A stretch of 64,000 nucleotides of DNA from Vibrio sp. RE86 (GCF_013114545.1 NZ_VTXI01000009.1:1-64000); one strand, 5' to 3'; positions 31,836-42,810 are shown, counted from the stretch's first letter. Notes: generated by a model from the letters alone, not told the origin. Program-made: numbers and translations.

Positions 31836-32392
31836 TATAGTTGGAACCAGATTGGACCGATCAGATCACCCATCAAGAAGTTAGCAAATTGCAGAGCAAT
31901 AAACAGAACCAGCACGCTTAAATCAAAGCCGCCCATTGCAGGAAGAATACGGCGGATTGGTGCCAGCATTGGCTCGGTTAATTGATGGAACACATATTCA
32001 ATTGGGCTGCGGCCTTGGCTAACCCAGCTCAAGATTGCACGGATAAGCAGAACCCAGAACAGTAAGCCACCTGCTGCTTTAAGCAGAGAAAGCAGACCTA
32101 GGAATAGGAAATCAGCGCTAAAGGTCACTGACCCGTTTGAAGCAATCAGAATGAGCGCGACAAATTTCAGTACACACAGTACATAAGCAAATAGCACGGT
32201 CGCGAGATCAATGCCACCAACAGAAGGGACAATACGACGCAGTGGTGCGATAACTGGTTGAGTCGCTTTCACGATAAATTGTGAGAACGGGTTGTAAAAG
32301 TCTGCACGGGCAGCTTGCAACCAGATACGTAAGATCACCACCATTATGTAGAGATCAAACAGGGTGGAAATCAGAAAACTCATTGAATTCAT
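31835..32392 (-). CDS. yggT: YggT family inner-membrane protein
   Basis: A 185-residue membrane protein containing two YggT domains. Each has hydrophobic helices and a P-X-R-R-I-X-P pattern (A-P-L-R-R-I-V-P and A-P-I-R-R-I-L-P). The function is not well defined; links to osmotic tolerance and division factors exist in other bacteria. It lies between proC and yggU. Confidence 0.9.
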   Translation of the reverse strand: MNSMSFLISTLFDLYIMVVILRIWLQAARADFYNPFSQFIVKATQPVIAPLRRIVPSVGGIDLATVLFAYVLCVLKFVALILIASNGSVTFSADFLFLGLLSLLKAAGGLLFWVLLIRAILSWVSQGRSPIEYVFHQLTEPMLAPIRRILPAMGGFDLSVLVLFIALQFANFLMGDLIGPIWFQL

Positions 32393-32432
32393 AGGTTACC
32401 CTTACTTGGTAGAGCGAGTTACTCAAAAATAA

Positions 32433-33251
32433 TTAAAACAGTTTTTCCATCTCTTCAGCGCGCGAAACCGCCGCTTGCATAGCTTTCGCTACTATATCGG
32501 AAAGTTGGTGTTCATTGAACGTTCGAAGCGCTTCTGCAGTGGTGCCGCCTTTCGAAGTCACGTTCTCACGCAGTGTTGAAAGCTCAGTATCAGGGTTGCC
32601 TGTCACCATACTCGCAGCGCCGAGTGCAGACTGTTGAACCAACAGACGAGCGGTCTCTTTATCAAACCCTTGCGCGATGGCCTCTGCTTGCATCGCTTCC
32701 ATAAACAGGAAGAAATACGCAGGCGCACTGCCAGCTGCAGCAATAATGTTGTTAATCCCCGATTCCTGCTCAACCCAGCATACTTTGCCACAAGACTGCA
32801 TTAGCTCAGCTGCAAATGCTTTGTCTTGCTCAGACACGTGTGAAGGCGCGTACAGGCCGCTCATACCTAAACCAAGCTGAGAAGGCGTATTTGGCATGAC
32901 ACGGACTAAGTTAAGTTCGCTATTAAGCATGTCACTGAAGCGAGCACTTTGAATGCCTGCAGCAATCGAGATAACCAATTTCTTAGACCAATCGATGTGT
33001 TGAAGTGGCTTACAAACCTCTTCCATCATTTGTGGTTTCACAGACAGAACAACCACATCAGCGTCTTGAGCAGCTTGAGCATTATCGTTGGTGGTATTGA
33101 TACCAAACTCTTGCTCTAGCGGCAGGCGACGAGTCTCAGAAGGCGCTGTTGCAGTAATTAGCGATGCAGGGTATCCACCTGCGACCATTCCAGAAACGAT
33201 AGCTTTGACCATGTTGCCTGCGCCGATAAAGGCGATCTTTTTGTGTTCCAT
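32433..33251 (-). CDS. proC: Pyrroline-5-carboxylate reductase
   Basis: A 272-residue NADPH-dependent enzyme for the last step of proline synthesis. The N-terminal Rossmann motif is F-I-G-A-G-N-M and the C-terminal block L-R-E-N-V-T-S-K-G-G-T-T is the ProC signature. It sits 25 bases after yggS and before yggT. Confidence 0.97.
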   Translation of the reverse strand: MEHKKIAFIGAGNMVKAIVSGMVAGGYPASLITATAPSETRRLPLEQEFGINTTNDNAQAAQDADVVVLSVKPQMMEEVCKPLQHIDWSKKLVISIAAGIQSARFSDMLNSELNLVRVMPNTPSQLGLGMSGLYAPSHVSEQDKAFAAELMQSCGKVCWVEQESGINNIIAAAGSAPAYFFLFMEAMQAEAIAQGFDKETARLLVQQSALGAASMVTGNPDTELSTLRENVTSKGGTTAEALRTFNEHQLSDIVAKAMQAAVSRAEEMEKLF

Positions 33252-33276
33252 TGGTTATCTGCTCCTTTGTTAGATT

Positions 33277-33993
33277 TTATGCTTTGTTGCTGTAGTCACG
33301 AGCACCAAAAATAGCGGTGCCAATTCGAACCATAGTGCTACCGGCTTCAATCGCCGCTTCCATGTCGCCACTCATACCCATTGATAAGGTATCAATGTTT
33401 TGCTCAGGGAAGCGTGTTGCTAACTTCTCTTTTAATTGAGCAAGTTGAGTGAAAGCTGCAAGCTGTGAGTCGTAGCCACTCACGTTGGCTGGAATTGACA
33501 TCAACCCTCTTAAAGTGAGGTTTGGTAGGCGAGAAATCAACTCTGCGAGTTCAAAGATTCCATTTTCATCAAGACCTGATTTAGAGGCTTCACCACTGGT
33601 ATTGACTTGCATCAGTACTTGAATCGGTTCTGCGCCGTCTGGCCTTTGATCATTGAGTCGCTGGGCTATTTTAGCTCGGTCGACAGTGTGCACCCAGGCA
33701 AAGCTTTCTGCCACATGACGTGACTTGTTGGATTGGATTGGACCAATGAAGTGCCACTCAAGATTTAAGTCTGGATGGTGTTCTGAAAAGTGTGCTACTT
33801 TATTTGCACCCTCTTGTACGTAGTTTTCACCAAAGGCTACTTGCCCTGATTGTGCAGCTTCAAGGATGGCTTCAACGGGCTTCGTCTTACTGACCGCGAG
33901 AAGTTGCACTGTGTCTCGACCGCGTCCACACTTTTGTTGTGCAGCCTCAATCTGTGAGGTGATCTGTTCAATATTTTGTTGAATACTAGTCAT
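33277..33993 (-). CDS. yggS: PLP homeostasis protein YggS
   Basis: A 238-residue PLP-binding protein of the YggS/PROSC family, with the PLP lysine in A-V-S-K-T-K-P (near 36) and the phosphate-binding S-M-G-M-S-G-D-M-E-A-A-I near 208. It controls vitamin B6 pools rather than catalysing racemisation. It heads the yggS-proC-yggT run and starts only 25 bases from the divergent pilT gene. Confidence 0.95.
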   Translation of the reverse strand: MTSIQQNIEQITSQIEAAQQKCGRGRDTVQLLAVSKTKPVEAILEAAQSGQVAFGENYVQEGANKVAHFSEHHPDLNLEWHFIGPIQSNKSRHVAESFAWVHTVDRAKIAQRLNDQRPDGAEPIQVLMQVNTSGEASKSGLDENGIFELAELISRLPNLTLRGLMSIPANVSGYDSQLAAFTQLAQLKEKLATRFPEQNIDTLSMGMSGDMEAAIEAGSTMVRIGTAIFGARDYSNKA

Positions 33994-34018
33994 AGCAGAT
34001 TTTACTTAAGGATTTTAA

Positions 34019-35050
34019 ATGGATATCGCTGAATTACTGGATTTTAGTGTAAAGCATAATGCTTCAGATCTACATCTTTCTGCAGGAGTATCTCCAATGG
34101 TTAGAATTGATGGTGAAGTAAGGAAGCTTGGCGTCCCTGCTTTTAGTCATGCCGATGTGCATCGACTCGTATTCGAGATCATGAATGACTCTCAGCGCAG
34201 TGAATTTGAAGAGCGCCTTGAAGTGGACTTCTCATTTGAGCTCCCTAATGTTGGTCGCTTCCGTGTTAATGCCTTCAATCAAACCCGAGGCTGTGCGGCG
34301 GTGTTTCGTACAATCCCAACCGAAATCCCAACGTTAGAAGAACTTTCTGCGCCGCAAATTTTTGAAAATATTGCCAATATGGAAAAGGGCTTAGTGCTGG
34401 TTACCGGCCCAACAGGTTCTGGTAAATCGACCACATTGGCTGCGATGGTTGATCACATTAACCGTCATCAAAACAAACACATCCTTACGATTGAAGACCC
34501 AATCGAATTTGTACACAACAACAATAAGTGTTTGATCAACCAGCGTGAAGTGCACCGCGATACTCACAGTTTTAAAAATGCTCTGCGCAGTGCACTGCGT
34601 GAAGACCCTGATGTAATTTTAGTTGGTGAGCTACGAGACCAAGAGACAATCAGCCTTGCATTGACTGCCGCTGAAACTGGTCACTTAGTGTTTGGCACGT
34701 TGCACACCAGCAGCGCAGCAAAAACCATTGACCGTATTATTGATGTCTTCCCTGGTAGCGACAAAGACATGGTTCGTTCCATGCTTTCTGAGTCGTTGCG
34801 CGCTGTTATTGCACAAAAACTGTTGAAGCGTGTCGGTGGTGGGCGTACTGCATGTCATGAAATCATGATGGCGACTCCAGCGATCCGTAACCTTATCCGC
34901 GAAGACAAGGTCGCTCAGATGGTGTCAGTTATCCAAACAGGCGCGGCTCATGGTATGCAGACTATGGAACAAAATGCCAAGCAGCTGATCGCGCAAGGCC
35001 TAGTAGACGCTGAAGAAGTTGAAAAGAAAATTGAAATGAGCTCGTTCTGA
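34019..35050 (+). CDS. pilT: Type IV pilus retraction ATPase PilT
   Basis: A 343-residue hexameric motor that depolymerises type IV pili for twitching and DNA uptake. Walker A G-P-T-G-S-G-K-S-T is at 130-138; Asp box, Walker B and His box regions follow, and the PilT-specific A-I-R-N-L-I-R-E helix is near 285. AAGGA lies 7 bases before the ATG. pilU follows by 11 bases. Confidence 0.97.
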   Translation: MDIAELLDFSVKHNASDLHLSAGVSPMVRIDGEVRKLGVPAFSHADVHRLVFEIMNDSQRSEFEERLEVDFSFELPNVGRFRVNAFNQTRGCAAVFRTIPTEIPTLEELSAPQIFENIANMEKGLVLVTGPTGSGKSTTLAAMVDHINRHQNKHILTIEDPIEFVHNNNKCLINQREVHRDTHSFKNALRSALREDPDVILVGELRDQETISLALTAAETGHLVFGTLHTSSAAKTIDRIIDVFPGSDKDMVRSMLSESLRAVIAQKLLKRVGGGRTACHEIMMATPAIRNLIREDKVAQMVSVIQTGAAHGMQTMEQNAKQLIAQGLVDAEEVEKKIEMSSF

Positions 35051-35061
35051 TAGAGGTTGAT

Positions 35062-36168
35062 ATGGATATTGATGTTTTCCTTCAAGGAATGAACAGCCAG
35101 AAATCGTCGGATTTATATATCACGGTTGGTGCACCTGTGTTGTACCGAGTCGATGGCGAACTGCGTGCTCATGGCGAGAAACTGACTCAAGGGCAAGTCG
35201 ATCAGTTATTGGCGAATATGATGGACGATGATCGCCACCAAGAGTATTTGAAAACGCGCGAAGCGAACTTTGCGATTGTTCGAGACTTTGGACGCTACCG
35301 TGTCTCGGCATTTTATCAACGTGAGATGCCAGGAGCTGTGATTCGTCGTATTGAGACGACCATTCCTACCTTTGACGATTTACGCCTCCCGGACGTGTTA
35401 CAAGACCTGTCCATTGCTAAGCGCGGTTTAGTTTTGGTTGTCGGGGCAACGGGCTCAGGTAAGTCTACAACTATGGCGGCGATGACAGGCTATCGCAATA
35501 CACATCGCACAGGGCATATTCTGACGGTTGAAGACCCAATTGAATTTGTGCATGAGCATCAGCGCTGTATCGTGACTCAACGTGAAGTTGGGTTGGATAC
35601 TGAAAGCTATGAAGTTGCGCTAAAGAACTCACTGCGCCAAGCGCCTGATATGATTTTGATTGGTGAAATCCGCTCCCGTGAAACTATGGAATACGCGATG
35701 ACTTTTGCTGAAACGGGTCACTTGTGTATGGCGACGTTGCACGCCAACAATGCTAACCAAGCCCTAGAACGTATTTTACATCTTGTACCGAAAGAGCAAA
35801 AAGAGCAGTTCTTGTTCGATTTATCGATGAACTTACGTGGTGTTATTGCCCAGCAGCTCATTCGGGATAAAAACGGCCAAGGTCGACACGGTGTGTTTGA
35901 AGTCTTGCTTAATAGTCCACGAGTGTCAGATTTGATTCGTCGCGGAGATCTCCATGAGCTGAAAACGACCATGGCGAAGTCTAAGCAAGTAGGGATGCAG
36001 ACATTTGACCAAGCACTGTATCAGTTGGTCATGGATGGCAAGATCAATGAAGAAGATGCAATGCACAGTGCTGATTCAGCCAATGACCTGCGGATTATGC
36101 TTAAAACGCAGCGTGGTGATAGCTTCGGTGGAGGGAGCTTAGACGGCGTTCAGATCGATATGGAGTAG
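35062..36168 (+). CDS. pilU: Type IV pilus retraction accessory ATPase PilU
   Basis: A 368-residue PilT paralogue with Walker A G-A-T-G-S-G-K-S-T. In Vibrio cholerae PilU cannot retract pili alone but aids PilT under load. The C-terminal extension after residue 340 is glycine-rich. It is in an operon with pilT and ends at a bidirectional terminator. Confidence 0.95.
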   Translation: MDIDVFLQGMNSQKSSDLYITVGAPVLYRVDGELRAHGEKLTQGQVDQLLANMMDDDRHQEYLKTREANFAIVRDFGRYRVSAFYQREMPGAVIRRIETTIPTFDDLRLPDVLQDLSIAKRGLVLVVGATGSGKSTTMAAMTGYRNTHRTGHILTVEDPIEFVHEHQRCIVTQREVGLDTESYEVALKNSLRQAPDMILIGEIRSRETMEYAMTFAETGHLCMATLHANNANQALERILHLVPKEQKEQFLFDLSMNLRGVIAQQLIRDKNGQGRHGVFEVLLNSPRVSDLIRRGDLHELKTTMAKSKQVGMQTFDQALYQLVMDGKINEEDAMHSADSANDLRIMLKTQRGDSFGGGSLDGVQIDME

Positions 36169-36215
36169 CCATACTCTTCATATTTGAAGCCTTAGCTGTG
36201 TTAACTGTTATAAAC

Positions 36216-36246
36216 AAAAAAGGTGATGCAAGTGCATCACCTTTTT
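36216..36246. terminator. Bidirectional terminator between pilU and ruvX
   Basis: A near-perfect hairpin AAAAAGGTGATGCA/TGCATCACCTTTTT between convergent genes. Confidence 0.9.
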
Positions 36247-36261
36247 ACTTTTTAAGTTTCG

Positions 36262-36687
36262 CTAGTCGCCGTATTGAGCTTCAAACCAGCTTTCAAGAAT
36301 CACGACTGCAGACTGGCAATCGACATTTCCTTTGCTTAGCGCTTTATAGCCGCCCATTTCAAATAGATCGGCTCGTGCCTCGGTGGTTGATAGACGCTCA
36401 TCGTGCAACTCAACAGCCAAGCCAAAGCGCCCATGCAGGCGGTTGGCAAACTTCTTAGCTCTGGGTGTAATGGTTGCCAAATCTTTACCATGAAGGTCAG
36501 TCGGAAGGCCGACCACCAATAAGTCCGGTTGCCACTCTTTAATTTGTTTCTCGATGTTATCCCAGTTAGGAATACCATCATTGGCCTTGAACGCTTTTAG
36601 CGGCGAAGCCGTGCCTGTAATTTCTTGGCCAATCGCGCTACCAATACTCTTGGTACCAAAATCAAAGGCCATGATTGTTCTAGACAT
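36262..36687 (-). CDS. ruvX: Putative pre-16S rRNA nuclease / Holliday junction resolvase-like YqgF
   Basis: A 141-residue RNase-H-like fold protein (YqgF/RuvX). The N-terminal [10 protein letters not shown] and the C-terminal acidic D-E-R-L-S-T-T-E-A and [11 protein letters not shown] are the active-site elements. In E. coli it matures the 5' end of 16S rRNA. I start at the ATG at 36687; a GTG two codons earlier is open. It follows yqgE in the gshB-yqgE-ruvX order. Confidence 0.93.
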   Translation of the reverse strand: MSRTIMAFDFGTKSIGSAIGQEITGTASPLKAFKANDGIPNWDNIEKQIKEWQPDLLVVGLPTDLHGKDLATITPRAKKFANRLHGRFGLAVELHDERLSTTEARADLFEMGGYKALSKGNVDCQSAVVILESWFEAQYGD

Positions 36688-36708
36688 AATCACTCTTTCA
36701 TAAATGGG

Positions 36709-37272
36709 TTAGGCGTGTCCGATCTCGCTAGACAGTTGTGAAGCATCGATACCCAGCATTTGTACCGCTTTTTGCCAACGCTCATTGATTGGAGTATCGA
36801 ACATTACGTTTGGATCTGCTTCAACGGTCAACCATGAATTTTCAGACAGCTCGCTTTCTAATTGGCCTGCATCCCAGCCAGAATATCCGAGAGCAACAAT
36901 GTATTGGTTGGGTTCAGCTTCGGTACCTAATACGCCCAGAATGTCGCGAGAGGTGGTGACAGAGATACTGTCAGTCATCTTGATGCTTGATTCATATTCA
37001 TCTTTAGGTTGATGCAGAATAAAGCCGCGATCTTCAGAGACTGGACCACCATTGAGCACTGGGCGGTCTAGGCTGTCGGTTAATAGCTTGGGATGAACTG
37101 ACTCAACATCGACCTTTTCAAGCATCTTACCGATTGTGATATCGATAGGCGCATTGATGATCAAGCCCATTGCTCCTTCATCATTGTGCTCGCACACGTA
37201 AACCACGCTGCGCTGGAAGTAGGGATCTTTCATCCCTGGCATAGCCACTAAAAAATGGTTTGTTAAGTTCAT
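36709..37272 (-). CDS. yqgE: YqgE/AlgH family protein
   Basis: A 187-residue UPF0301 protein beginning [12 protein letters not shown]. The family blocks [13 protein letters not shown] and [10 protein letters not shown] are present. The biochemical role is unknown. GGGAG lies six bases before the ATG at 37272, which decides the start over an upstream in-frame codon. Confidence 0.93.
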   Translation of the reverse strand: MNLTNHFLVAMPGMKDPYFQRSVVYVCEHNDEGAMGLIINAPIDITIGKMLEKVDVESVHPKLLTDSLDRPVLNGGPVSEDRGFILHQPKDEYESSIKMTDSISVTTSRDILGVLGTEAEPNQYIVALGYSGWDAGQLESELSENSWLTVEADPNVMFDTPINERWQKAVQMLGIDASQLSSEIGHA

Positions 37273-37318
37273 AGATACTCCCAGTAGAAAGTTGGGCGAC
37301 AAGCTGTCGCCCAAAGCA

Positions 37319-38266
37319 TTACGCTTTTAGTCGACGTTCAATCGCATCCATCAGCTTACCTGTAATTGAAACATCGAATGCCGCTTCAATTTCACGAATA
37401 CAGGTAGGGCTAGTGACGTTGATTTCAGTTAGCTTGTCACCGATAACATCTAAACCGACGAAGATCAGACCTTTTTCTTTAAGTGTAGGCGCTACAGCTT
37501 CTGCGATCTTTTTATCTGTCTCACTCAGTGGACGAGCTTCACCTGTGCCGCCTGCCGCAAGATTACCGCGAGTTTCGCCTTTCGCTGGGATACGAGCTAG
37601 ACAGTAGCCGATTGGTTCGCCATCAACGACGAGAATACGCTTATCACCATTGCTGATGTCTGGAACAAATGTTTGCGCCATTGCGTAGTTTTGGCCGTGA
37701 TTAGTCAGCGTTTCGATAATCACCGATACGTTCGGATCGCCCTCTTTAACACGGAAGATAGACGCGCCGCCCATACCATCAAGTGGCTTTAGGATCACGT
37801 CGCCATGTTTTTCACGGAACTGTTTAATCTTCTCTGCTTTACGAGTCACGATAGTAGTTGGTGTTAGTTCTGGGAACCAAGCTGTGAACAGTTTCTCGTT
37901 ACAGTCGCGCAGACTTTGAGGTTTGTTAACAATCAGCGTGCCTTGTTCTTCAGCGCGCTCAAGAATGTAAGTCGCGTAGATGTATTCGGTATCAAACGGA
38001 GGATCTTTACGCATCAATACGGCGTCTAGCTCAGAAAGTTCGATAGTTTGTTCAGATTTAAACTCGTACCAACCATTTGGATCTTCTTTTAGTTCAACCA
38101 CTTTTGTGTCGGCAACGGCAACACCTTGATCTAGGTGAAGATCGTTCATCTCCATGTAGTGGATTTCATAGCCGCGGCGCTGCGCTTCAAGCATCATGGC
38201 AAAGCTAGAGTCTTTTTTGATGTTAATGGACGAGATTGGGTCCATTACGATACCTAATTTGATCAT
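37319..38266 (-). CDS. gshB: Glutathione synthetase
   Basis: A 315-residue ATP-grasp ligase joining gamma-glutamylcysteine and glycine. The ATP-binding segment [11 protein letters not shown] near 160 and the C-terminal [17 protein letters not shown] are intact. GGAG seven bases upstream supports the ATG at 38266. It follows rsmE closely. Confidence 0.97.
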   Translation of the reverse strand: MIKLGIVMDPISSINIKKDSSFAMMLEAQRRGYEIHYMEMNDLHLDQGVAVADTKVVELKEDPNGWYEFKSEQTIELSELDAVLMRKDPPFDTEYIYATYILERAEEQGTLIVNKPQSLRDCNEKLFTAWFPELTPTTIVTRKAEKIKQFREKHGDVILKPLDGMGGASIFRVKEGDPNVSVIIETLTNHGQNYAMAQTFVPDISNGDKRILVVDGEPIGYCLARIPAKGETRGNLAAGGTGEARPLSETDKKIAEAVAPTLKEKGLIFVGLDVIGDKLTEINVTSPTCIREIEAAFDVSITGKLMDAIERRLKA

Positions 38267-38279
38267 TTTCTTTCTCCGT

Positions 38280-39011
38280 TTAACCAAGATCGCCGAAACG
38301 AACTTGCAAGGCTGTAATTGCAGTCAAAGCCGCTGTCTCAGTACGTAGTACACGTGGACCAAGCAGCGTCTCTTCAAATTTGTAGTTCTCGGTCATGCTG
38401 ATCTCTTCAGCAGACAAGCCACCCTCAGGGCCGATTAATAGGCGCACTTTTTCAACAGGCGTTGGCAGCGTGTTGATTGAGTATTTCGCTCTCGGGTGAA
38501 GGTTGAGTTTTAGACCGTCGTACTCCTCTCCACACCACTCTTCAAGCTGCATGATTGGGCGAATCTCAGGTACTGTGTTGCGGCCACTTTGTTCACAGGC
38601 GCTAATAGCGATTTTCTGCCATTGAACGAGTTTCTTTTCGAATCGTTTTTGGTCCAATTTAACCCCGCAACGTTCAGAGATAAGTGGGGTAATCGTATTC
38701 ACCCCAAGTTCTACCGACTTCTGAATGGTGAACTCCATCTTATCGCCACGAGAGATGACTTGGCCAAGGTGCAGATCAAGCGGGGACTCAGAGCTACGTT
38801 CAACGCGTTCTGATAGCTCAACCTCAACCGATTTTTTCGACACGTTGGTGATTGTTGCTGGAAACTCAGCACCGCTGCCATCAAAGAGTAGAACCTCTTG
38901 TCCCTCTTTCATACGCAGCACTCGGCCAATATGACCGGCTGCATCATCGCTAAGCATCAAAGCGCCTAACTGGGAAATGGTTTCTGGGTGATAAATTCGT
39001 GGGATGCGCAT
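38280..39011 (-). CDS. rsmE: 16S rRNA m3U1498 methyltransferase
   Basis: A 243-residue SPOUT-class methyltransferase with the knot motif [13 protein letters not shown] near 195 and the C-terminal [12 protein letters not shown]. It methylates U1498 in the 30S decoding region. First of the rsmE-gshB-yqgE-ruvX run. Confidence 0.96.
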   Translation of the reverse strand: MRIPRIYHPETISQLGALMLSDDAAGHIGRVLRMKEGQEVLLFDGSGAEFPATITNVSKKSVEVELSERVERSSESPLDLHLGQVISRGDKMEFTIQKSVELGVNTITPLISERCGVKLDQKRFEKKLVQWQKIAISACEQSGRNTVPEIRPIMQLEEWCGEEYDGLKLNLHPRAKYSINTLPTPVEKVRLLIGPEGGLSAEEISMTENYKFEETLLGPRVLRTETAALTAITALQVRFGDLG

Positions 39012-39128
39012 CGTATTCGACTTCCAGCAAGAGATTTTTAAGTAACCTCTAACATGGATGCTTTAGTGAGAAAAAACAAGGGTCAGGAAGAGTTTCCAAG
39101 CAATTGTCAGAAACTCTTTCACACTAAC

Positions 39129-39830
39129 TTATAACGCTTGGCAAGCTTCATAGACAAACGGGTTGTGGTTACCTTGAACTTTGAAGATGCGATTCTCACG
39201 CTCACATTCCCAAGTGTCGACAGGAAACTGTTTGTTCCACGCATTCATCAATTGGGTTTGTTGCTTAGACAGTTTAAATCCGTATTCCTGGCTCATGTAG
39301 AGGTAGGTTCTCGCAATCGACCCTTTGGCGCGATCGGGTGGCATCACTTTACGCTGCTTGAAATTAACCTGCATTTCACAGCGACCATAGCTGACTCCAT
39401 CAACACCTTTCCACTGACTGAAGTTGTAGTTTGAGCGGTCGCCATTCACTTCTCCGATCGCTGGCGCAAGGTTGTGAAGATCGGCTTCCATAGATTTAAA
39501 AATCTTATCATTTTTAGTGCAGTTTTTACGTCCGCCGGTTTGCCAGCATTGACGTTGATGGCCAAACTGCCATGCTGGGACAACATGCTCCCATTCGATA
39601 CGAGAGGCGCGTTTCTCTTGTTTACGGACTTGGTATCCGCATGACTCTAAATCAGGTTTACCCTTGCGTCCTTGCCACTCAATATCACAGCCACAGTAGA
39701 AGCTGGTGGTATGGTCGGCATAGATCTTTACCGCTTCTTTCTTGGCTTTGGAGAACGAGGAGGGAGGTGCAGCGAATACGGTTGCGCTCGAGAACAGCGC
39801 AAGCAAGCTCAATAATAGGGTTCTTTTCAT
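39129..39830 (-). CDS. endA: Endonuclease I / extracellular DNase (EndA/Dns family)
   Basis: A 233-residue secreted nonspecific nuclease. A signal peptide (cleavage after V-F-A) precedes the endonuclease I domain with the catalytic [10 protein letters not shown] and multiple cysteines likely to form disulfides (C-G-C, C-W-Q, C-T-K, C-E-M, C-E-R). The Vibrio homologue Dns degrades extracellular DNA and limits transformation. The nearby pilT-pilU genes also touch DNA uptake, though no operon is implied. Confidence 0.94.
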   Translation of the reverse strand: MKRTLLLSLLALFSSATVFAAPPSSFSKAKKEAVKIYADHTTSFYCGCDIEWQGRKGKPDLESCGYQVRKQEKRASRIEWEHVVPAWQFGHQRQCWQTGGRKNCTKNDKIFKSMEADLHNLAPAIGEVNGDRSNYNFSQWKGVDGVSYGRCEMQVNFKQRKVMPPDRAKGSIARTYLYMSQEYGFKLSKQQTQLMNAWNKQFPVDTWECERENRIFKVQGNHNPFVYEACQAL

Positions 39831-39908
39831 TATTTTCCGTATTAGAAAAGTAGTAGTAATTACAGTCTAACACGCAATTCTAAAGAGTCTTATTGAGTTT
39901 TGAGTTGA

Positions 39909-40418
39909 TTAAGAGAGCTGCTTACCCGTAAAAGAAAGCGTCTGTTGGCACTGCTGACAGCGGTAGGTTGCTTGATTGCGAAGCACTTTGTTGTGTCGGC
40001 GGATGGTTAACGGGTATAGGGTACAACCACAGCGGTATTCAAATGTTTTGCCTTGCACTGATGTGACTTCAAAACTGTGTGTCGTCTTTGCCGGTACGTT
40101 AAACACAGACTCCATCACGCCTTGCCACTCTTTCCCATGCGGTCGTACACGTCCGTAGACCTGATAAGTGATCAAGTGAGCAATCTCGTGTGGAATCACT
40201 TCATCTAAGAAAGCTTGCTGGTTCTCTATGAATAGGACTGGATTAAGGCGGATCTCATTTAGCTGTAAATACGCTTTTCCTGCTGCTTTACCTCTTAGCT
40301 TGTAGCTGAATGCTGGAATCGGGAAAGAGCGTTGAAATGCTTTTTGAGCCCGCTGGATGCAGTCGGTCGTGACTCTAAGTACGCGGTAATGGAGCTCTTG
40401 ATCCAAATGAGTGGCCAC
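39909..40418 (-). CDS. sprT: SprT family zinc metalloprotein
   Basis: A 169-residue protein with the zinc-protease-like helix V-I-P-H-E-I-A-H-L (HExxH) near 78 and a C-terminal zinc ribbon (Y-R-C-G-C ... Y-R-C-Q-Q-C). The start is GTG with AGAGG upstream. SprT proteins resemble the eukaryotic SPRTN protease; the bacterial role is unproven. The order metK ... sprT-endA-rsmE is close to E. coli. Confidence 0.92.
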   Translation of the reverse strand: MATHLDQELHYRVLRVTTDCIQRAQKAFQRSFPIPAFSYKLRGKAAGKAYLQLNEIRLNPVLFIENQQAFLDEVIPHEIAHLITYQVYGRVRPHGKEWQGVMESVFNVPAKTTHSFEVTSVQGKTFEYRCGCTLYPLTIRRHNKVLRNQATYRCQQCQQTLSFTGKQLS

Positions 40419-40483
40419 AAAAAATTCGCCTCTAAACTGTGATAGAGGCGAATCATATAATGGTTAGGGGCGCTCGTTAAGCG

Positions 40484-41281
40484 TTATGGGTGATGTTTCT
40501 TTTTGATGGTCTCATGGTAAGCGTGCCAAGTACCGTAGCCGAGAATTGGCATAGTAAAGAACATGCCTATTCCGTAAGTCGCGAAGCCAACTAAGATGCC
40601 TCCGCAGATAAGCATTGCCCAGACGATCATTGCAGGGATGTTCGACTTCACGGCATTAAAGCTTGAGAAGACTGCGGTCATCATATCAACGCGACGTTCC
40701 ATCATTAACGGGATTGAGAAGGCTGAGATGCTGAACACCACACTTGCCAAAACAAAACCAATCAACGAACCGATGACGAGAAACGGCATGAAGTCTGTCA
40801 ATGGTGCACCTTGTACTGAAGGGTAAAGGGCATGGAGTAGAGCAGCAATGCGCATCCAGAAAATCATGCAAACCGCTAGTAGCACTGCAAAGGCCCATTG
40901 TGATGTTGAGTTGCGGCTGATGGCTTTCATTGAGTGAAGTAGACTGGCACTGTGGCCTTTTTCACGCTCCCAGCTCGCATCGTATAAACCGAGTGCGAGG
41001 AAAGGTCCTATTAACATGTAGACGACTAAACTTGGCATGACAACAAGGTGAGTGCCTTGCCACTGGACAAGCAGCACAATACCGACCGCTGCCGCCATAA
41101 AGCATAACCCGTAAAAGGCGCTAATCAGTGGCATGCGGACAAAGTCATGCAGGCCGAGAGATAGCCAATGGAATGGAGCAGAAATACTGACCTGATTACA
41201 TGGAATCGTGCGTGCGTATTCTGAGTCTTTGACTTCCTTTTGCTTATCGCTGAAGTCTTGTGGATTCACCGTACGAGGCAT
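40484..41281 (-). CDS. DUF2189 multi-pass membrane protein
   Basis: A 265-residue inner-membrane protein with about six hydrophobic helices after a polar 40-residue N-terminus. It matches the DUF2189 pattern (G-L-Y-D-A-S-W-E-R-E-K-G-H between helices). Members are sometimes labelled cytochrome c oxidase subunit I-like, without proof. GGAGG lies just upstream of the ATG. Function unknown. Confidence 0.8.
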   Translation of the reverse strand: MPRTVNPQDFSDKQKEVKDSEYARTIPCNQVSISAPFHWLSLGLHDFVRMPLISAFYGLCFMAAAVGIVLLVQWQGTHLVVMPSLVVYMLIGPFLALGLYDASWEREKGHSASLLHSMKAISRNSTSQWAFAVLLAVCMIFWMRIAALLHALYPSVQGAPLTDFMPFLVIGSLIGFVLASVVFSISAFSIPLMMERRVDMMTAVFSSFNAVKSNIPAMIVWAMLICGGILVGFATYGIGMFFTMPILGYGTWHAYHETIKKKHHP

Positions 41282-41497
41282 ATATCCTCCTTGATCGATT
41301 CTCTGTTCTAACCGAATGGTAAAACCACCCGACTGCGTTGAAAACTCGATGCCCGGCTTTTTGACTTCTGTACTTAGGGCAAGAGTTTGTATTTTGTTAC
41401 GAGAGTCATTGCAAGAAAGATTGATCTCGTTAACATATTTTTAACTATTGACCCGGTGGCAAGAAAATACAAATTTGTGCGCATAATTTATCCATAA

Positions 41498-41533
41498 AGA
41501 AAGGGCTTTTGGTTTCCCAAAAGCCCTTTTAAA
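41498..41533 (-). terminator. Terminator after metK
   Basis: Thirteen-base arms AAAGGGCTTTTGG and CCAAAAGCCCTTT; on the minus strand a T-rich stretch follows. Confidence 0.85.
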
Positions 41534-41556
41534 GTCGGATAACTTTTTGTGTCTAT

Positions 41557-42711
41557 TTATTTAAGACCTGCAAAGTCTGCAAGGATAGCGGCTTTGTCTG
41601 TTGCTTCCCATGGGAACTCTTCACGGCCAAAGTGACCGTATGCTGCTGTCTTCTTGTAGATAGGTTGAAGTAGGTTCAGCATCTCTTGTAGGCCGTATGG
41701 GCGTAGGTCGAAGTTCTGACGAACAGCTTCAATGATCACTTCGTGAGGCACTTTCTCAGTACCGAACGTTTCAACCATGATAGATGTTGGATCAGCAACA
41801 CCGATAGCGTACGAAAGTTGGATTTCACAACGGTCAGCCATACCCGCAGCAACGATGTTTTTCGCTACGTAACGTGCTGCGTATGCTGCAGAGCGGTCAA
41901 CTTTAGATGGATCTTTACCAGAGAATGCACCACCACCGTGACGAGCTGCGCCGCCGTAGGTATCTACGATGATCTTACGACCTGTTAGACCACAGTCACC
42001 CATTGGGCCACCGATTACGAAACGGCCAGTTGGGTTGATGAAGAAGTTTGTTTCTTTGTTGATCCACTCAGAAGGCAATACTGGCTTGATGATCTCTTCC
42101 ATTACTGCTTCACGAAGGTCTGGTGTAGAGATTGAATCACAGTGCTGAGTTGAAAGTACAACTGCATCGATACCAACGATTTTACCTTGGTCGTATTGGA
42201 ACGTTACCTGAGATTTTGCATCTGGACGAAGGAAGCCTAGTTTGCCGCTCTTACGTACTTCAGCTTGCTTTTCAACAAGACGGTGAGAGTAAGTAATTGG
42301 TGCAGGCATTAGGATTTCAGTTTCGTTTGTTGCGTAACCGAACATAATACCTTGGTCGCCAGCGCCTTGATCTTTAGGATCTGCTTTATCAACACCTTGG
42401 TTGATGTCTGGAGACTGCTTACCGATAGTGTTTAGAACTGCACAAGAATCTGCATCAAAACCCATGTCAGAGTGAACGTAACCAATTTCACGAACGGTTT
42501 CACGAGTGATCTCTTCGATATCAACCCATGCAGAAGTTGTAACTTCACCGCCAACCATTACCATGCCGGTCTTAACGTAAGTTTCACACGCAACACGTGC
42601 CTTAGGGTCTTGTTCTAGAATCGCATCAAGTACTGCATCTGAAATTTGGTCTGCAATTTTATCTGGATGACCTTCTGATACCGACTCAGAAGTGAACAGG
42701 TGCTTAGCCAT
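41557..42711 (-). CDS. metK: S-adenosylmethionine synthetase
   Basis: A 384-residue enzyme that makes SAM from methionine and ATP. Motifs [14 protein letters not shown] (near 10), [10 protein letters not shown] (near 118) and [12 protein letters not shown] (near 260) are complete. A MetJ box array lies about 75-100 bases upstream. Codon use is strongly biased, as in highly expressed genes. Confidence 0.98.
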   Translation of the reverse strand: MAKHLFTSESVSEGHPDKIADQISDAVLDAILEQDPKARVACETYVKTGMVMVGGEVTTSAWVDIEEITRETVREIGYVHSDMGFDADSCAVLNTIGKQSPDINQGVDKADPKDQGAGDQGIMFGYATNETEILMPAPITYSHRLVEKQAEVRKSGKLGFLRPDAKSQVTFQYDQGKIVGIDAVVLSTQHCDSISTPDLREAVMEEIIKPVLPSEWINKETNFFINPTGRFVIGGPMGDCGLTGRKIIVDTYGGAARHGGGAFSGKDPSKVDRSAAYAARYVAKNIVAAGMADRCEIQLSYAIGVADPTSIMVETFGTEKVPHEVIIEAVRQNFDLRPYGLQEMLNLLQPIYKKTAAYGHFGREEFPWEATDKAAILADFAGLK

Positions 42712-42786
42712 GTGAGCTCCACTTTAATCTATTGAGAGTGACCAGTTTCCATCAACTCATCACTATTAAATATTACTATTAATTGT

Positions 42787-42810
42787 AGGTGTATCTACAT
42801 CTAGACGTCT
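42787..42810 (-). promoter_or_regulatory. MetJ operator array upstream of metK
   Basis: Three contiguous 8-mers read AGGTGTAT, CTACATCT and AGACGTCT. The last (42803-42810) is a perfect met box and the other two match at five of eight positions. MetJ binds such tandem boxes cooperatively. Confidence 0.78.
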
